From Halicephalobus mephisto (lineage: Eukaryota > Nematoda > Chromadorea > Rhabditida > Panagrolaimidae): a stretch of 64,000 nt of DNA. A program made the position numbers and the translations under genes. The stretch spans positions 620,001 to 684,000 of the forward strand of contig SWDT01000012.1 in the NCBI GenBank assembly GCA_009193035.1, in the 5' to 3' direction. Of the stretch, positions 36,001 to 47,700 are shown one piece after another (within the stretch, counting starts at the first letter, position 1; each line of letters begins with the position of its first letter). Below the pieces are notes generated by a model. That model had not been told where the DNA came from, searched no databases, and saw nothing but the letters and a program-made list of their open reading frames with translations.

Positions 36001-36009
36001 AGTTTCCAT
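30068..36009 (-). CDS. WD/beta-propeller protein, tentatively dynein-2 intermediate chain WDR60/DYNC2I1-like
   Basis: Ten exons (about 36009-35881, 35787-35738, 35694-35387, 34542-34299, 33783-33558, 31283-31206, 31024-30831, 30789-30508, 30371-30168, 30125-30068) join to ~590 aa. The N-terminus has a Lys/Glu coiled stretch, then RERDPF joined to EYLSPISESEDD, then REVQTDF, like the xxQTE/D motif ahead of the propeller in WDR60. AFTTILEILTEEIYLDQL follows. The C-terminal half shows propeller-like strands: NSFVVLSQAG, FSFDGTWITVADSGGFFIY, LNFDERKILAFS, AHLFSIDAEGTVSQWQL. If correct it would be a retrograde intraflagellar-transport motor subunit in ciliated neurons. No X-box was seen near the start. 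Propeller call is fair, WDR60 identity tentative. Two introns host other genes. Confidence 0.55.
32071..33537 (+). CDS. Nucleotide-diphospho-sugar transferase (PF03407-like), type II membrane protein
   Basis: Exons 32071-32724 and 33004-33537 join in frame to 395 aa. Residues ~10-28 (WRNRWLILFGCIILYLIAHF) form a signal anchor. The luminal part begins with a Ser/Asn-rich stem, then FVLFSVINEGYFNLTANFLC, KIFIVALQEETC and WLETDDV, then after the splice LRIPFILFESDAIWFKSPFD. The DAIWF block is the D-x-W/D-like metal and nucleotide-sugar motif of the Nucleotid_trans family (plant RRA and nematode relatives). Later YFPFIVNNNYYVG and KKLLAKYKHVDDYS close the fold. The whole gene lies inside an intron of the beta-propeller gene on the opposite strand. 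Sugar and acceptor unknown. Confidence 0.78.
35245..35316 (+). tRNA. tRNA-Ala (anticodon TGC)
   Basis: A 72-nt cloverleaf. Acceptor arm GGGGATG pairs with CATCTCC plus discriminator A; D arm GCGCAGTGGTAGCGC; anticodon stem TTCGC/GCGAA with loop TTTGCAT, anticodon TGC; T arm CGCGAGTTCGATCCTCGCC-like with GTTCGATCC (the B box). A box TAGCGCAGTGG is present. TTTT occurs within 10 bases downstream (AAAATTTTTG), a Pol III stop. Lies in an intron of the minus-strand beta-propeller gene. Confidence 0.96.
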
Positions 36010-38315
36010 TTATATATTGAAACTGTAAATATTTAAAAAAATTTTTGACTGTTGTTGATGTAAGTCATGACTCTATTCAAAAAGCTTTTAAAATGTTATA
36101 ACTTTTTTCGTAGATTTTTTAAATCCGGAAATAAATAATAAAATTTTTTAGAATTTTAAAATTAAACAATGAATTTTTTAAATCCGAAATTAAATAATAA
36201 AATTTTTGTTTTTCGATTTTTTAGAACTTTAAAATTAAACAATGAATTTTTTAAATCCGAAATTAAATAATAAAATTTTTGTTTTTCAATTTTTTTAAAA
36301 GTTCAAATTTAAACAAAAATTTTTTAAAATTCAAATTTGAACGAAAATTTTTCAATTTTTAAGAAATTTTTAAAGGGGATGAGGATAATTGTTCCTTAGC
36401 TATATCTATAAATAAAAAGTTTCTAAATCCGGAATTTGAGAAGGATTTATTCTCATGATTAATGAATAACTATAAAATGATGTGATTATTTTTTAAAGTA
36501 CGATGTTGGATTTCGAGTTTAAAAATCCCACATGAAATTATTTTTCTTATATTTTATTAACTTTAAGAAATTATTTTTCTTATATTTTATGAACTTTAAG
36601 AAATTATTTTTTGTTAATTTTGGTTTTATTTTTTACATCTATGATTATCCTTAGAAATATCGAACGTCATTGTGTGAGTGGTTGATGTACTTCTTGCGGA
36701 ATTCCCTCCAACCCAGTACGATGCATTTTTGATTGTTTTTTAATCTCAAAATCCCGCAAAAGGAAAGCCTGAAGCAAAGTTTATCAGCCGTTCTTCCTGG
36801 ACTTGTCGTCTTCCACATTCGATTAGCCAGTCCTTCCTTCGAAGTTTTTGTTTTTCCATCAAGTCCCACGCAAAAAACAGAAAAAATCCAACTTTTGTAA
36901 ATAAAATTGGAATTCCTAATCACTTGCATCCAATTTTTCTTTACTATTTTCCTTAAAATTAGATTATTCAATTTATTCAGAAAGGAAGAATTTAATAGAA
37001 TCCTTGTTTTTAAAAATGTCCTCTAAGGGAATCTCCAGAAGGCTTGTGGTGGAAAAACACCGATATGTAGTTTGCTTACTGTAGAATGAATAGGTAAAAA
37101 TTTTTCAAAAACTGAATAATTTAAAAATTAAGTTTTCTCAATAAATTCAACGATGAAAAATATTTTAAATAATTCGTGACTTCTTTTGGATTGTTTACTC
37201 AAGGATATAACCGCCCAATTGCCTTTGGCATTATTTCCTGCAGAGAAAGAACAAAAAGTTAAAAAGTCGTCAAATTGGGTTTGCATTGAAAAAATTTCGT
37301 GAAAATCCATAATTCTCACGAGTATCCATTTTAAAACTGCCGGAATTCACATATTCCTAAAGATGTTGCTTACCTGAATTTTTTCTGACAGAAAAATTTA
37401 ATTTCTTAAAACAAGGAAAGTCACGTATCTTTGACAAATTATTTTGTTTTTATTTATAATTTTTATTTTATAATATTTCTGATTTTTATAATTTTTATAA
37501 TATTTATAATATTTTTGATTTTTATAATTTTTTTGATTTTTATAATACTTATGATTTTTATAATTTTTTTGATTTTTATAATTTTTATAATATTTAATTT
37601 TTAACTTTTGTGGATAAATAGAGGCTTTCGTACTTCATATGACTTTAGTCTGGAAGATCTTAGATCTAGTGAGGTAGAATATGTTTTTTAAAAATTTGAT
37701 TTTGAAATCTTGTTACTTTACGAAATAATCATCGCGGGAACCAAAATTGCTGTGTAGACTACTTTAATTTTTCGAAGATGTTTAAAATTCATGTCGACGC
37801 AATTTCGTCAAAATTTTATTTTTGATTTTTATAATTTTATTTTTGAAATCATAAAAAGTTATAAAATAATTACTGTAGAAAATTAAAATTTTAAACTACT
37901 TTTGTTTTTAAAAACATCTGAAAATTCGCGTTGAGATTATTTTATAAAAAGTTTATTTTTAATTTTATGATGCATAACTTACTACAAAATCATAAAAAAT
38001 TACAGAATAACTACTGTAGAAAATTAAAAACAAAAATAGGTGGAAATTTTTATTAAATTCTGAAAATTCGTGTCGAGATTATTTCGTGAAAATTTTGTTT
38101 CTGATTTTTACAATAATATGGTTAGAAGTCTTCAGAATCCGGTACAAGACTAAATTTGCTGAAAATTTTTATTAAATTCTGAAAATTCGTGTCGAGATTA
38201 TTTTGTGAAAAAATATATTTCCGTTTTTAAAATATTATAATTGTTTCGGATTACTGCGAAATTTGAGATTCTTCAGTGTTACGTAATCATTGGTATTCAC
38301 CTGGTTGAATTTTCA
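36010..38315. other. AT-rich low-complexity interval
   Basis: Promoter side of both the beta-propeller gene and the SLC4 gene. Contains short tandem blocks: an ~60-bp unit with AATGAATTTTTTAAATCCG at 36100-36290, a TTATTTTTCTTATATTTTAT unit at 36540-36610 and a run of ATTTTTATAATT at 37440-37600. Minus-strand frames at 36651-36971 and 37128-37319 have no start, splice or family support. Confidence 0.5.
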
Positions 38316-38317
38316 GG

Positions 38318-38729
38318 ATGCAATCCCCAGATGAGGATGACACCGCCCCACTGAATCTGAATGTTCCTTCCGTTTTTTCGACGGAAGATGAAAATGAAAA
38401 TCAACTATTATCTCAATCGAACGGAAAAATCCTACCGGAGGACAGAACAAGATCGGTTTCTCCTTCAGATTTCCCCAGGAGACAGAACTCGGTTCCTGGA
38501 GGACGATCTCTGGGTCCTTCTCCTACGATATGTCAAGCAAGCCCTTTTATTTACTGTGGAAATCAGAATAATAATAGAAGGCTTGTTCAGCATAATTCCA
38601 TGAGGGCGACTTACTCCAATGCTGACAGGGAGAGGAGGAAGGACCAGAGTCACTCCAACGGGTCCCGGAACGGCTCCCGGAGGCTGAAAAGACACGACAC
38701 TGATCCCAGTATGGAGAAAAGACATTCAG
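38318..38729 (+). CDS. First visible coding exon of the SLC4A11-like gene
   Basis: Starts with an ATG two bases behind a TTTTCAG acceptor and ends at ..CATTCAG before GTTTGC. The 137 residues begin [16 protein letters not shown] and are rich in Ser, Arg and Asn ([15 protein letters not shown]), with several RRxS-type phosphorylation contexts. Disordered cytosolic tail. It splices in phase to 40817, giving HSGRSKMSS. Confidence 0.65.
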
Positions 38730-41700
38730 GTTTGCGGGCTTAGGAAAAATTTAAATTTAAAATTTTGCGATTTTAATAAAAATCTTAAAAATTGGATTGT
38801 TTTCATTTTTGAAATTATAATTATTAATTTCAACTTTCCATAAATAATTTAAATTGTTTTGAATTTATTTTCCGAAATTCGTAATACCTTCAAGGTCTTC
38901 AATAACAAAGTTAAATTTTGAATTTTTAAATCATTTTTATTTTTCAAATTTATTGATTTTTTTAAAAACAAAGTTTGCTTATTTTTAATTTCTAAATTAT
39001 TTAAATTTTTCGAAATTTAATTTTCAATTTAAAAAAAAAATTTTTAATTATTAAATTTTTTAAATTTTTCGAAATTTAATATTTAATTTTAAAAAATTTT
39101 TAATTATTGTTTTTTTGAAATTTATTTTTTAATTTTAAAAAATATTTTTAATTATTAAATTTTTTAAAGATTTATTTTTAAAATTCCCTATTCCCTTCAA
39201 TAAGGAAGTTATGTTATTGTTTAAAAATTATGTTTATTTACTTTAAAACTTTATTCTTTTAAATTTTTTAAGGATTTATTTTTTTAACTTTTTTAACTTT
39301 TCTTTAAGCCCTTCGGTAAGAAAATTATTTTTATTTAAAAATTAAGTTTATTAAACATTTTTTAAATTTTAAATAATTTAGAATTTTTCGGTTTTTTAAA
39401 TTTTATTTTTTTTATTTAAAAATTGTTCAATAATATTGAAATTTTATATTTTTTAACTAGTTGAAAATTTATTTTACAAATTCCTCAATTTCTCCATCAA
39501 GACCTCCAACAATGAAATTCCTTTTTATTCTTTTTTCGAAGATGAGAACGGATTAATTATTCCATTAAAAAATTACATTCATCATTTTACCTCGACTTTG
39601 CAAAATTCCTGACTTTGAAGTTCTTTAATAAAATTTTTTATTGTTCATAATTATTCAGATTTTTTATAAATAATTTTCTGAATAATTTTTACTTTCTTAA
39701 TAAAATTTTTTATTGTTCATAATTACTCTAATTTTTTACAAATAATTTTTATTTTATGAATAAAATTTTTTATTGTTCGTAATTATTCAGATTTTTACAA
39801 ATAAGTTTCTAAATAATTTTTATTTTCTTAATTTAACCTTTTTATTTTTATATTGCATTTAGTAAAATTTATTGGAGAACTTCTTGTCCTTTGAATAAAC
39901 CAGTTTTGGCATTTAATCTCTGTTTCATGTACAAAAAAGCGCTCTTAATCCTTGTTAGTCTCCAGGGAAAATCCCTAACAGCTTCATTAACGACATTCAA
40001 TTTTAATTTTCATTGTCAGGTTTTTTCTTATTTTTTAGAATTTTAAAATCGAAAATTCTAAAAATTGAAATTTTTGAAAATTTTAAAAATTTGAATCTGG
40101 AAGAATTTAGAAATTACTGTAATATTTTAGAATATTCTAAAAATTCTGAAAATTTCTACAAAAGTTTAAAGAATTTTAGAAATTTTTAAAAAGTTATGTA
40201 ATGTGAAATATCCTTCTGGATTCTGAAGGCTTAGAATTTTGGAACGTTTTAGAAATATTGAATTTTAGAAAATTCTATAACCTCTAAGATTCTGGAATTT
40301 TGATAAATTTTTTGTTTTTTAATTTTCTAAAAGTTCGAAAACTTCGCGAAATTGTACTTTTTGTTGTAGTGTGATTCTAGAAAATTCTGAAAACTCCTGA
40401 AGTTCGTACGGAGACTATAACAATGTCCACTTTTGGTTTTAATAATAATCCGGTATTTTTAATTCCTATTTTTGAATGAAAACTCGGTTTCGACTGGATA
40501 CAAAAGAATTTTCTGGACAATTATCAAGTCACGCAAAGAGGAGACCAAGAAGCTTGCTTTAATTGCCAGAATCGGCGTGAAACAGAGAAATGTTGAATTT
40601 TTGTCCTTTTTCATTTTCACTGCTGGAAGCCTAACGTTGGCAGTCTGAATGGAAGGCCAAAGGCTGTTCATTCAATGAGATTCGTGTTTTGTCGTTATGC
40701 AAAACCAAATTCAACAAATCTGTTCTTTCAAGAACCAATTGTCGTTGAATTTTATTTTAAACATTTTTGAAAAATGGCAACTTCTATGTCATTGCGGAAA
40801 AAATCATCATTTGCAGGACGAAGCAAAATGAGTTCGCCTTCGAATGAAGTTGAATGTTATCAGGACGGATATCTCAATGTCCCGATCATGTCGAGAGATC
40901 GAGCAAGTCCTTCTGTAGGATCAATCCAATCAGATCCAGAAAGTTGTCTAGATGGATATTTCGTGGATGACGATGATAATTCACTTTACGGTCGGTTTGA
41001 TTTTTTTTTAAATTTAAATTTAAAAATCGGCATTTTGGAACATCATACCAAAACCAAATTTAACATTTGACAAAGGTTTTTCAAACATAAACAAAATGTA
41101 AAATCGACGTTTGGTAATCTCTTCAAAAAATTTCATTCTGGATCCATTTGAGTTTTTAAAAATATTAAAAAATAAAAGACGAGTACTTATTCATTTCCTA
41201 TTCCTAGGTTCCTCGTCGTAAGCCTCCTATTTTTGTCTTCCATTTTTGGAAAAAGCTTCTTGGAGGTTTATTAACAATAAATCACAAAAAATTACGTTTT
41301 TGCAAAATGAAGAAAATTGAATTATTTTATGATTGGCGTTTTGTGAAATAAATGCCAATTAATTTCGAAATTTCGTAAAACAACTATCAACAAGTAAATT
41401 TTAGGATTATATGAGACAATAATTAATTAATTTATTGTATATAACAACTATCAAAAAATAATTTTCCTTTGGCGTTTTGTAGAATGAATGCCAATTGATC
41501 TTTAAAAAAATAAAGTTTTTTTGGCGTTTTGTGGGATGAATGCCAATTTATTTATTTATTATATATAAAAACTATCAAAAAATAATTTTCCTTTGGCGTT
41601 TTGTGGAATGAATGCCAATTGATCTTTAAAAAAATAAAGTTTTTTTGGCGTTTTGTGGGATGAATGCCAATTTATTTATTTATTATATATAAAAACTATC

Positions 41701-44700
41701 AAAAAATACTTTTTCTTTGGCGTTTTGTAGGATGAATGCCAATTTATTTATTTATTATATATAAAAACTATCAAAAAATAATTTTCTTTTGGCGTTTTGT
41801 AGAATGAATGCCAATTGATCTTTAAAAAAATATAAAAAATAATAAATTTTTTCTTTGGTGTTTTGTGGAATGAATGCCAATAAAATTTTTAATTTCGTAA
41901 TCAATTATTAACAAGTATTTTTTCATTAACGATTTGTACATGAATAAGAAATTCTAAAAATATTTTTGGCATTCCAGAACATAACGCCAAATAATTCTTT
42001 TTTGTGTTTTATTACGTAATGCCAAAATTGAAATTATTGCAATTTTGAGAGATCAAGTGGATTGGCTATTTTGACCGAGAGGCCGAAACTCCACTTTATC
42101 TCAAGGATCTTGCGTCAAACTGCAACTCGACTCTCCAGAAGAAAGCAATGAATTCAGTGTTATCGGCGTGTCCATTGAATGAACCTTTTTTCTAAAAAAC
42201 AAAGCTCTTTGCCTCAGGCTTGAAATGAAACTATAGAAGCATCCCGGCAAAGCTAAGGTCTCATATTTTCTTCAAAGCCGAAGAACGGACTCGGTTTTCA
42301 CGACACCAAAAAACAACCAAGTAGCCGGATGAGGGTGGAATTCATTCTGGCTTAAGCATTTTTTTATTCCCGGTAAATTGAGATTTTTATATATTGAAAA
42401 AAAACAGAATTTTTATTAGATATTTGTAAATATGACAATAATTATTTAAATTAGTTTTTTGACGATGATTAAAAAATATTTTTTAATCCAGAGAAATTTG
42501 GCCATTGAACTTTATTTTATAAAAATTTACCGCGTTTTATATTCTGTGAAGTTGTTATGCAGTTGATGCATAAATTAACTTTGGAATTGTGCTTTATGCA
42601 TGACGGAAGACCAACTTATGAATTCGTGTCATGTAAAATTTACTCTTTGAAAATCTCAGGAAACAATGTCTTCAGAATCTTCGGGAAAAATTTTCAAAAT
42701 TCTTTTTTTTTGAAACAGAATTTTGCACCTTGACCTCCTTCGACCTTTGGAGGGTGTCAAATATCTAAAATATTCTTTTTTCAACCTCCTTCTGACATAA
42801 TGACAAGACTTGTCCTGTCTTGATATGTCAACGAGGTTTTTGCTGTCTCGTCTAACTTGATCTGGCCACAAGCAATTTACAAATGACAACTGCCGAACAA
42901 GACAGCTGACCTAAATCAAGTAGTTTTTAATTTTTTGGTTCCTGTCGAATAATGAAAAAAATGCCAAATTTGAAAAAACCACGCATTGTTTGGAGAGCAA
43001 ACAAGTCTGGAGATTCCAATCTGTTCTTCAACGAAGACATCTGAAATTGCAAGCTATGGGATTTGTTTTCTTCATTCAGGAAAATGTCAATTCAGAGGTT
43101 TTCGAACCGTCTATTTCATGACAAGACTTAAATCCAAAAACAAACTGCATTTTGTCTCAACACGTAATTTTTTTTTTCGTTTTAGGATTCTTCGTTTGAC
43201 TTATTTCAGGTCTCAAGACGATTGTTTTGATTTCTTCGATAATCATCCTTTTCGTGTAAAGACAAATTTCTCCTTTGCCCTTGCTGTTATTTAAACAGAA
43301 TTTTTTATTTATAAAGCTTTTATTCAAAATTTCCCAAATTTCAGCGCAAAAATTTTCTTTTTTTTAGGACATTTAACATATTCTAGAATCTTGAGATAAT
43401 TATTTTGAGTTTTCTGAATTTTTGGAGTTTTTCACGTAAAGACACAATTTAATTTTTATTATTTTTACTTTTGTCTCAACACGATGATTTTTTTGCTTTA
43501 GAATATTTAACATATTCCAAAATTTCAACATGATTTTTTTAAAAGTTATACTTTTCGCGTAAAGACACAATTTAATTTTCATTATTTTTGCTTCTGTCTC
43601 GACACGATGATTTTTTTGCTTTAGGACATTTAACATATTCCAAAATTTCAACAAGATTGTTTTGATTTTTTTGAAAGTTATACTTTTTGCATAAAGACAT
43701 AATTTAATTTTTATTATTTTTGCTTCTGTCTCGACACGATGATTTTTTTCGCTTTAGAATATTTAACATATTCCGGAATTTCAACAAAATTGCCCTGAGT
43801 TTTTTGAAAGTTACACTTTTCGTGTGAAAACATAATTCTTCTTCTTTACCCTCCCTCTTGTCTCGACACGATTGTTTTTAAATGACAAGTCATAAACTAC
43901 CTTTACCATTGCTGAAATCTTCTTGTCAGCTGTGATCATTCGACTTCAATGAGGAACTGCCTGCCCTGCAACCTTCCTCCCCCTAAAGCCATATTCCAAA
44001 CATTCCGATGTTAATCATTGCTCTTTTTTATTTTTTCAGCTGTGCTTTGAATTTGCCAATTGTTTTATTTCTTATTGCTAATTGGAATTTGATTGATCTG
44101 GCCAATTTTTGCCAGTTGTCAATTACGCCCTCTTGTTATTTCATTGATTTATCCAATTGACCTTATTTTTGAATCTCAATGGATAAATTATATCTAGATC
44201 AAATATAAATATTTAAATTGCTGAAAGTTAGAATAAAACTTATTTTTTAAAATTGTTTCCTGGACTCTGACCGAAAGTCGTTAGAGTCACGTCATTTTAC
44301 CCATCTGATGTCGCTGAAATTTTCATTTGGCTGTTAAACATAAAAGTTGTCAAGAAGTTGGATTCTAGTCTAGGACGGAATATGTGGAATTAGAATGGAA
44401 GTCTGAACAATGGACATCCAGGGCAGGTTGAGTTCCGTGTTTTTAGCGAAACATGAATGAGTTCTCATAATTTTGTTTTTTGGCATAGTGTAAGTAGTAC
44501 CATGAAAATTTCATCGATTTTTTACAAGTACTCATGAATGTCAATAGCAATTTCCGAGTTTTTTCGAAATGATAATGAATACCAATTGAGTTTTTTCAAT
44601 TTTTGGTAAAACATGATTGAATGCCAAAAACCGTTTTTTTATTTGGCAAAGTGTTCATCAATGATAATTTTTTATTTTGATGATATACCACTGAATACCA

Positions 44701-47700
44701 AAGATATTTTGAAATTTCAGTAAAATATTTATGAACCTCATAAACTTTGGAAAATGTAACCGAATACTACAACCCACTTCCTGTTCTTGACAAAGTGTCC
44801 ACGGAATTCATAAACTTTTTTTGGCAAAGTGTCTATGAAATTTACAAACTTTGGCAAAATTTTCATAAAATTTACAAACTTTTTTGGCAAAGTGTCCATG
44901 AAATTTATAAATTTTTTTTTGGCGAAGTGTCCATAGAATTTATAAACTTTGGCAAAGTGTCCATGAAATTCATAAAATTTTTTGGCGAAGTGTCCATGAA
45001 ATTCATAAACTTTTTTGGCAAAGTGTCTATGAAATTTACAAACTTTTTTTGGCAAGATATTACTAAATGCCAAAATTATTTGTTTTGAAAGAATATTTAT
45101 CGTAATCTTTTTTTTATTTTAGCGATATATTAGTGAATGCCAAAACTATTTCCTAACTTGAGTAAAGTATTCCTGAACCTCATAAAATTTTTTTGACGAA
45201 ATATAGCTGAATGAAAAAATCTGTTTTAAAGTTTGGCAAAGTATTCATGAATCCCGAAAGTCATTTCCGGATGTTGTTGAAATATGAATCCATGCCAACA
45301 GGTATTTCCGGATTTTAGTGGAATTTTAATTAATACTAAAAAGTTTGAAATCAATATAACTGATTTTTGGTTTTTTTATGCTTTTAACATGGTCCTATTT
45401 CGTAATTATTCAGTTGACCTTATATAACTACTTTCAGACTTGTCTTCCAGAACCCAGCCCCCATTCTTCCTTCACCTGCTGCTTCTGGGACAATTATCGG
45501 AACCCCCGCTATTACTGCCCCTTGTTATTCTTTTTCTTGAATAAGAAAAAAGCCTAAGCCTTAAGGTAATTTGTAGGCGTCCCCATCCTGACTCAGAAAA
45601 CTCGAAACGCTTTCAGAGTCAAGTCGCGAAATCTCGAAAAGCTTTCAGAAAACAGAGTAGGAGTTTTTGAGGAAGACAAGTCTTTGCTCATTAACTCAAT
45701 TTGCGGATTCTGTGTGTTCTCTCTCACATCTGGATTCTTTGACAGTGGAATTTTTAAGTTCCTTTTGGCATTTTTCGAAACAATTTTTAAAATCAATCTT
45801 ATCCATCTTATAAAAAATATAACGCCAAAGACACTGCTGGAACCGCAACTTTTTTCTTTTGTTTCTTTGTCGATTTCGGTTTTCTGAAGGAGATTCCCGA
45901 GGGACGAGGAACAAAGAAGCCAAAATCTCTCTGAAACCTCTGTTTTGAGTTTTTTTAGTTTTGTCGAAAAAACCGATTTGTCCGAGATTTTGAATTAGTT
46001 TTTTGAATGAAAAGACTGGTGGAATCTGGACTTGCTCGTTTGCATAATTTTTTTTCTTCCGAGGATTTTTCTAGACGAAAGGTTAAGCTTTGTTGCTTTT
46101 TTGATTTTTAGGATTTTAACCAAATGTTCTTTCTGAAAAGTTTTCAAACTTTTGGCAAAGTTTGTGATTTGATATTCCTTGACATTTTGGCGAAATGTAA
46201 TAATTATCTATTTTCGTTCCAAAACATTTTTGGCAGTGTTTTTTTTTAAATTTACATTTTGGCGAAATGTGATAATTATCTATTTTCGTTCTAAAACATT
46301 TTTGGCAAAGTGTTTTTTATGAAAATTTATATTTTGGCGAAATGTAATAATTATCTATTTTCGTTCTAAAACATTTTTGGCAAAGTGTTTTTTATGAAAA
46401 TTTATATTTTAGCGAAATGTGATAATTATCTTTTTTTTGTTCCAAAACATTTTTGGCAAAGTGTTTTTTTTTAAATATAGATTTTGGCGAAATGTAATAA
46501 TTATCTTTTTTTGTTCCAAAACATTTTTGGCAAAGTGTTTTTTAAAATTTATATTTTGGCGAAATGTGATAATTATCTTTTTTTTGTTCTAAAATATTTT
46601 TGGCATAATGTTCTTTGTGAACAAATTTCGCAATCTTTAGTAAAATGTTGTTTGTGAAAGAATTTCGAAATTTTTGGCCAAATGTGCATTTTCGACATTT
46701 TTAGCAAAATATACATTTTGACATTTGTGTCACAATACACGTTTCAATACTTTTGGCAATGTCACAATTTTTTCGATTTCGAACGTATTTGACAAAATTT
46801 TCTAATTAGAAATTTTTCAATATATAATTTTTAATTTGTTCATGTTAGAAAATTTCCAACATTTCGCTATATTTTGCCAATTACTCTCGATTTTTAATCT
46901 TTTGCGCGATTTGACACTTTGCCAAAGTCGATTTTAGTTTTTTTCTCACATGGTCTGGAAGTCGACAATTTTAAACTTTAACAATTCTGATACTTTTTGA
47001 CTTTAATTTTTTTAATTTTCCAATATTCAAACACATTTTTTTTGTTTTTATCCATAATTTCAAACTTTAACAATTCTGATACTTTTTTAGTTTAATTTTT
47101 TTAAGTTTCCAATATTCAAACACATTTTTTTGTTTTATCCACAATTTCAAACTTTAACAATTCTGATACTTTTTTTATTTTAATTTTTTCAATTTTCCAA
47201 TATCCAAACACATTTTTTTGTTTTATCCATAATTTCAAACTTTAACAATTCTGATACTTTTTTACTTTAATTTTTTCAATTTTCCAATATTCAAACACAT
47301 TTTTTTTGTTTTATCCACATTGTCAATTTTGCCATTTTTTCTTTCATCTTCTGTGACAGGCATTTAATCAAAAAGTGAGGGTGGATTGTGTGCGTGATGA
47401 AAATGAGCAAAAAATTTTTTCAAATAGTTTTTTAGTTTTGGCTTCTGAAATGGATTCTGTAACCATCCTTGAATTTTCAAACATAAGCATCGTTTTCTCT
47501 ATGCGCGGATAATTAATGAGGGTGAAAGGAAACGCTAGAGGCATGGACCAATTGCCTCTGGCATTGGGACAATTTTAGTGCACAGAAGTTTTTTTAAATC
47601 TATTTTTTTTTCAAAAAAAAATAGTATTCATATCTTGTGAAAATTTATTTTTTAATTATTTTCTCATTATAATTCACATTCGTTTCGAGACCAATTTTGT

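Noticed and set aside
36651..37319. Two minus-strand frames as a small gene
   Set aside because: No ATG with splice context joining them, and AT-rich surroundings.
43400..43654. Minus-strand frame with a repeated [19 protein letters not shown] peptide
   Set aside because: Translation of the 118-bp intronic repeat, no start or splice context.
44738..45088. Open frames on both strands with repeated [15 protein letters not shown] peptides
   Set aside because: They only translate the 37-bp tandem repeat; opposite strands both stay open, as expected from a repeat without stops.
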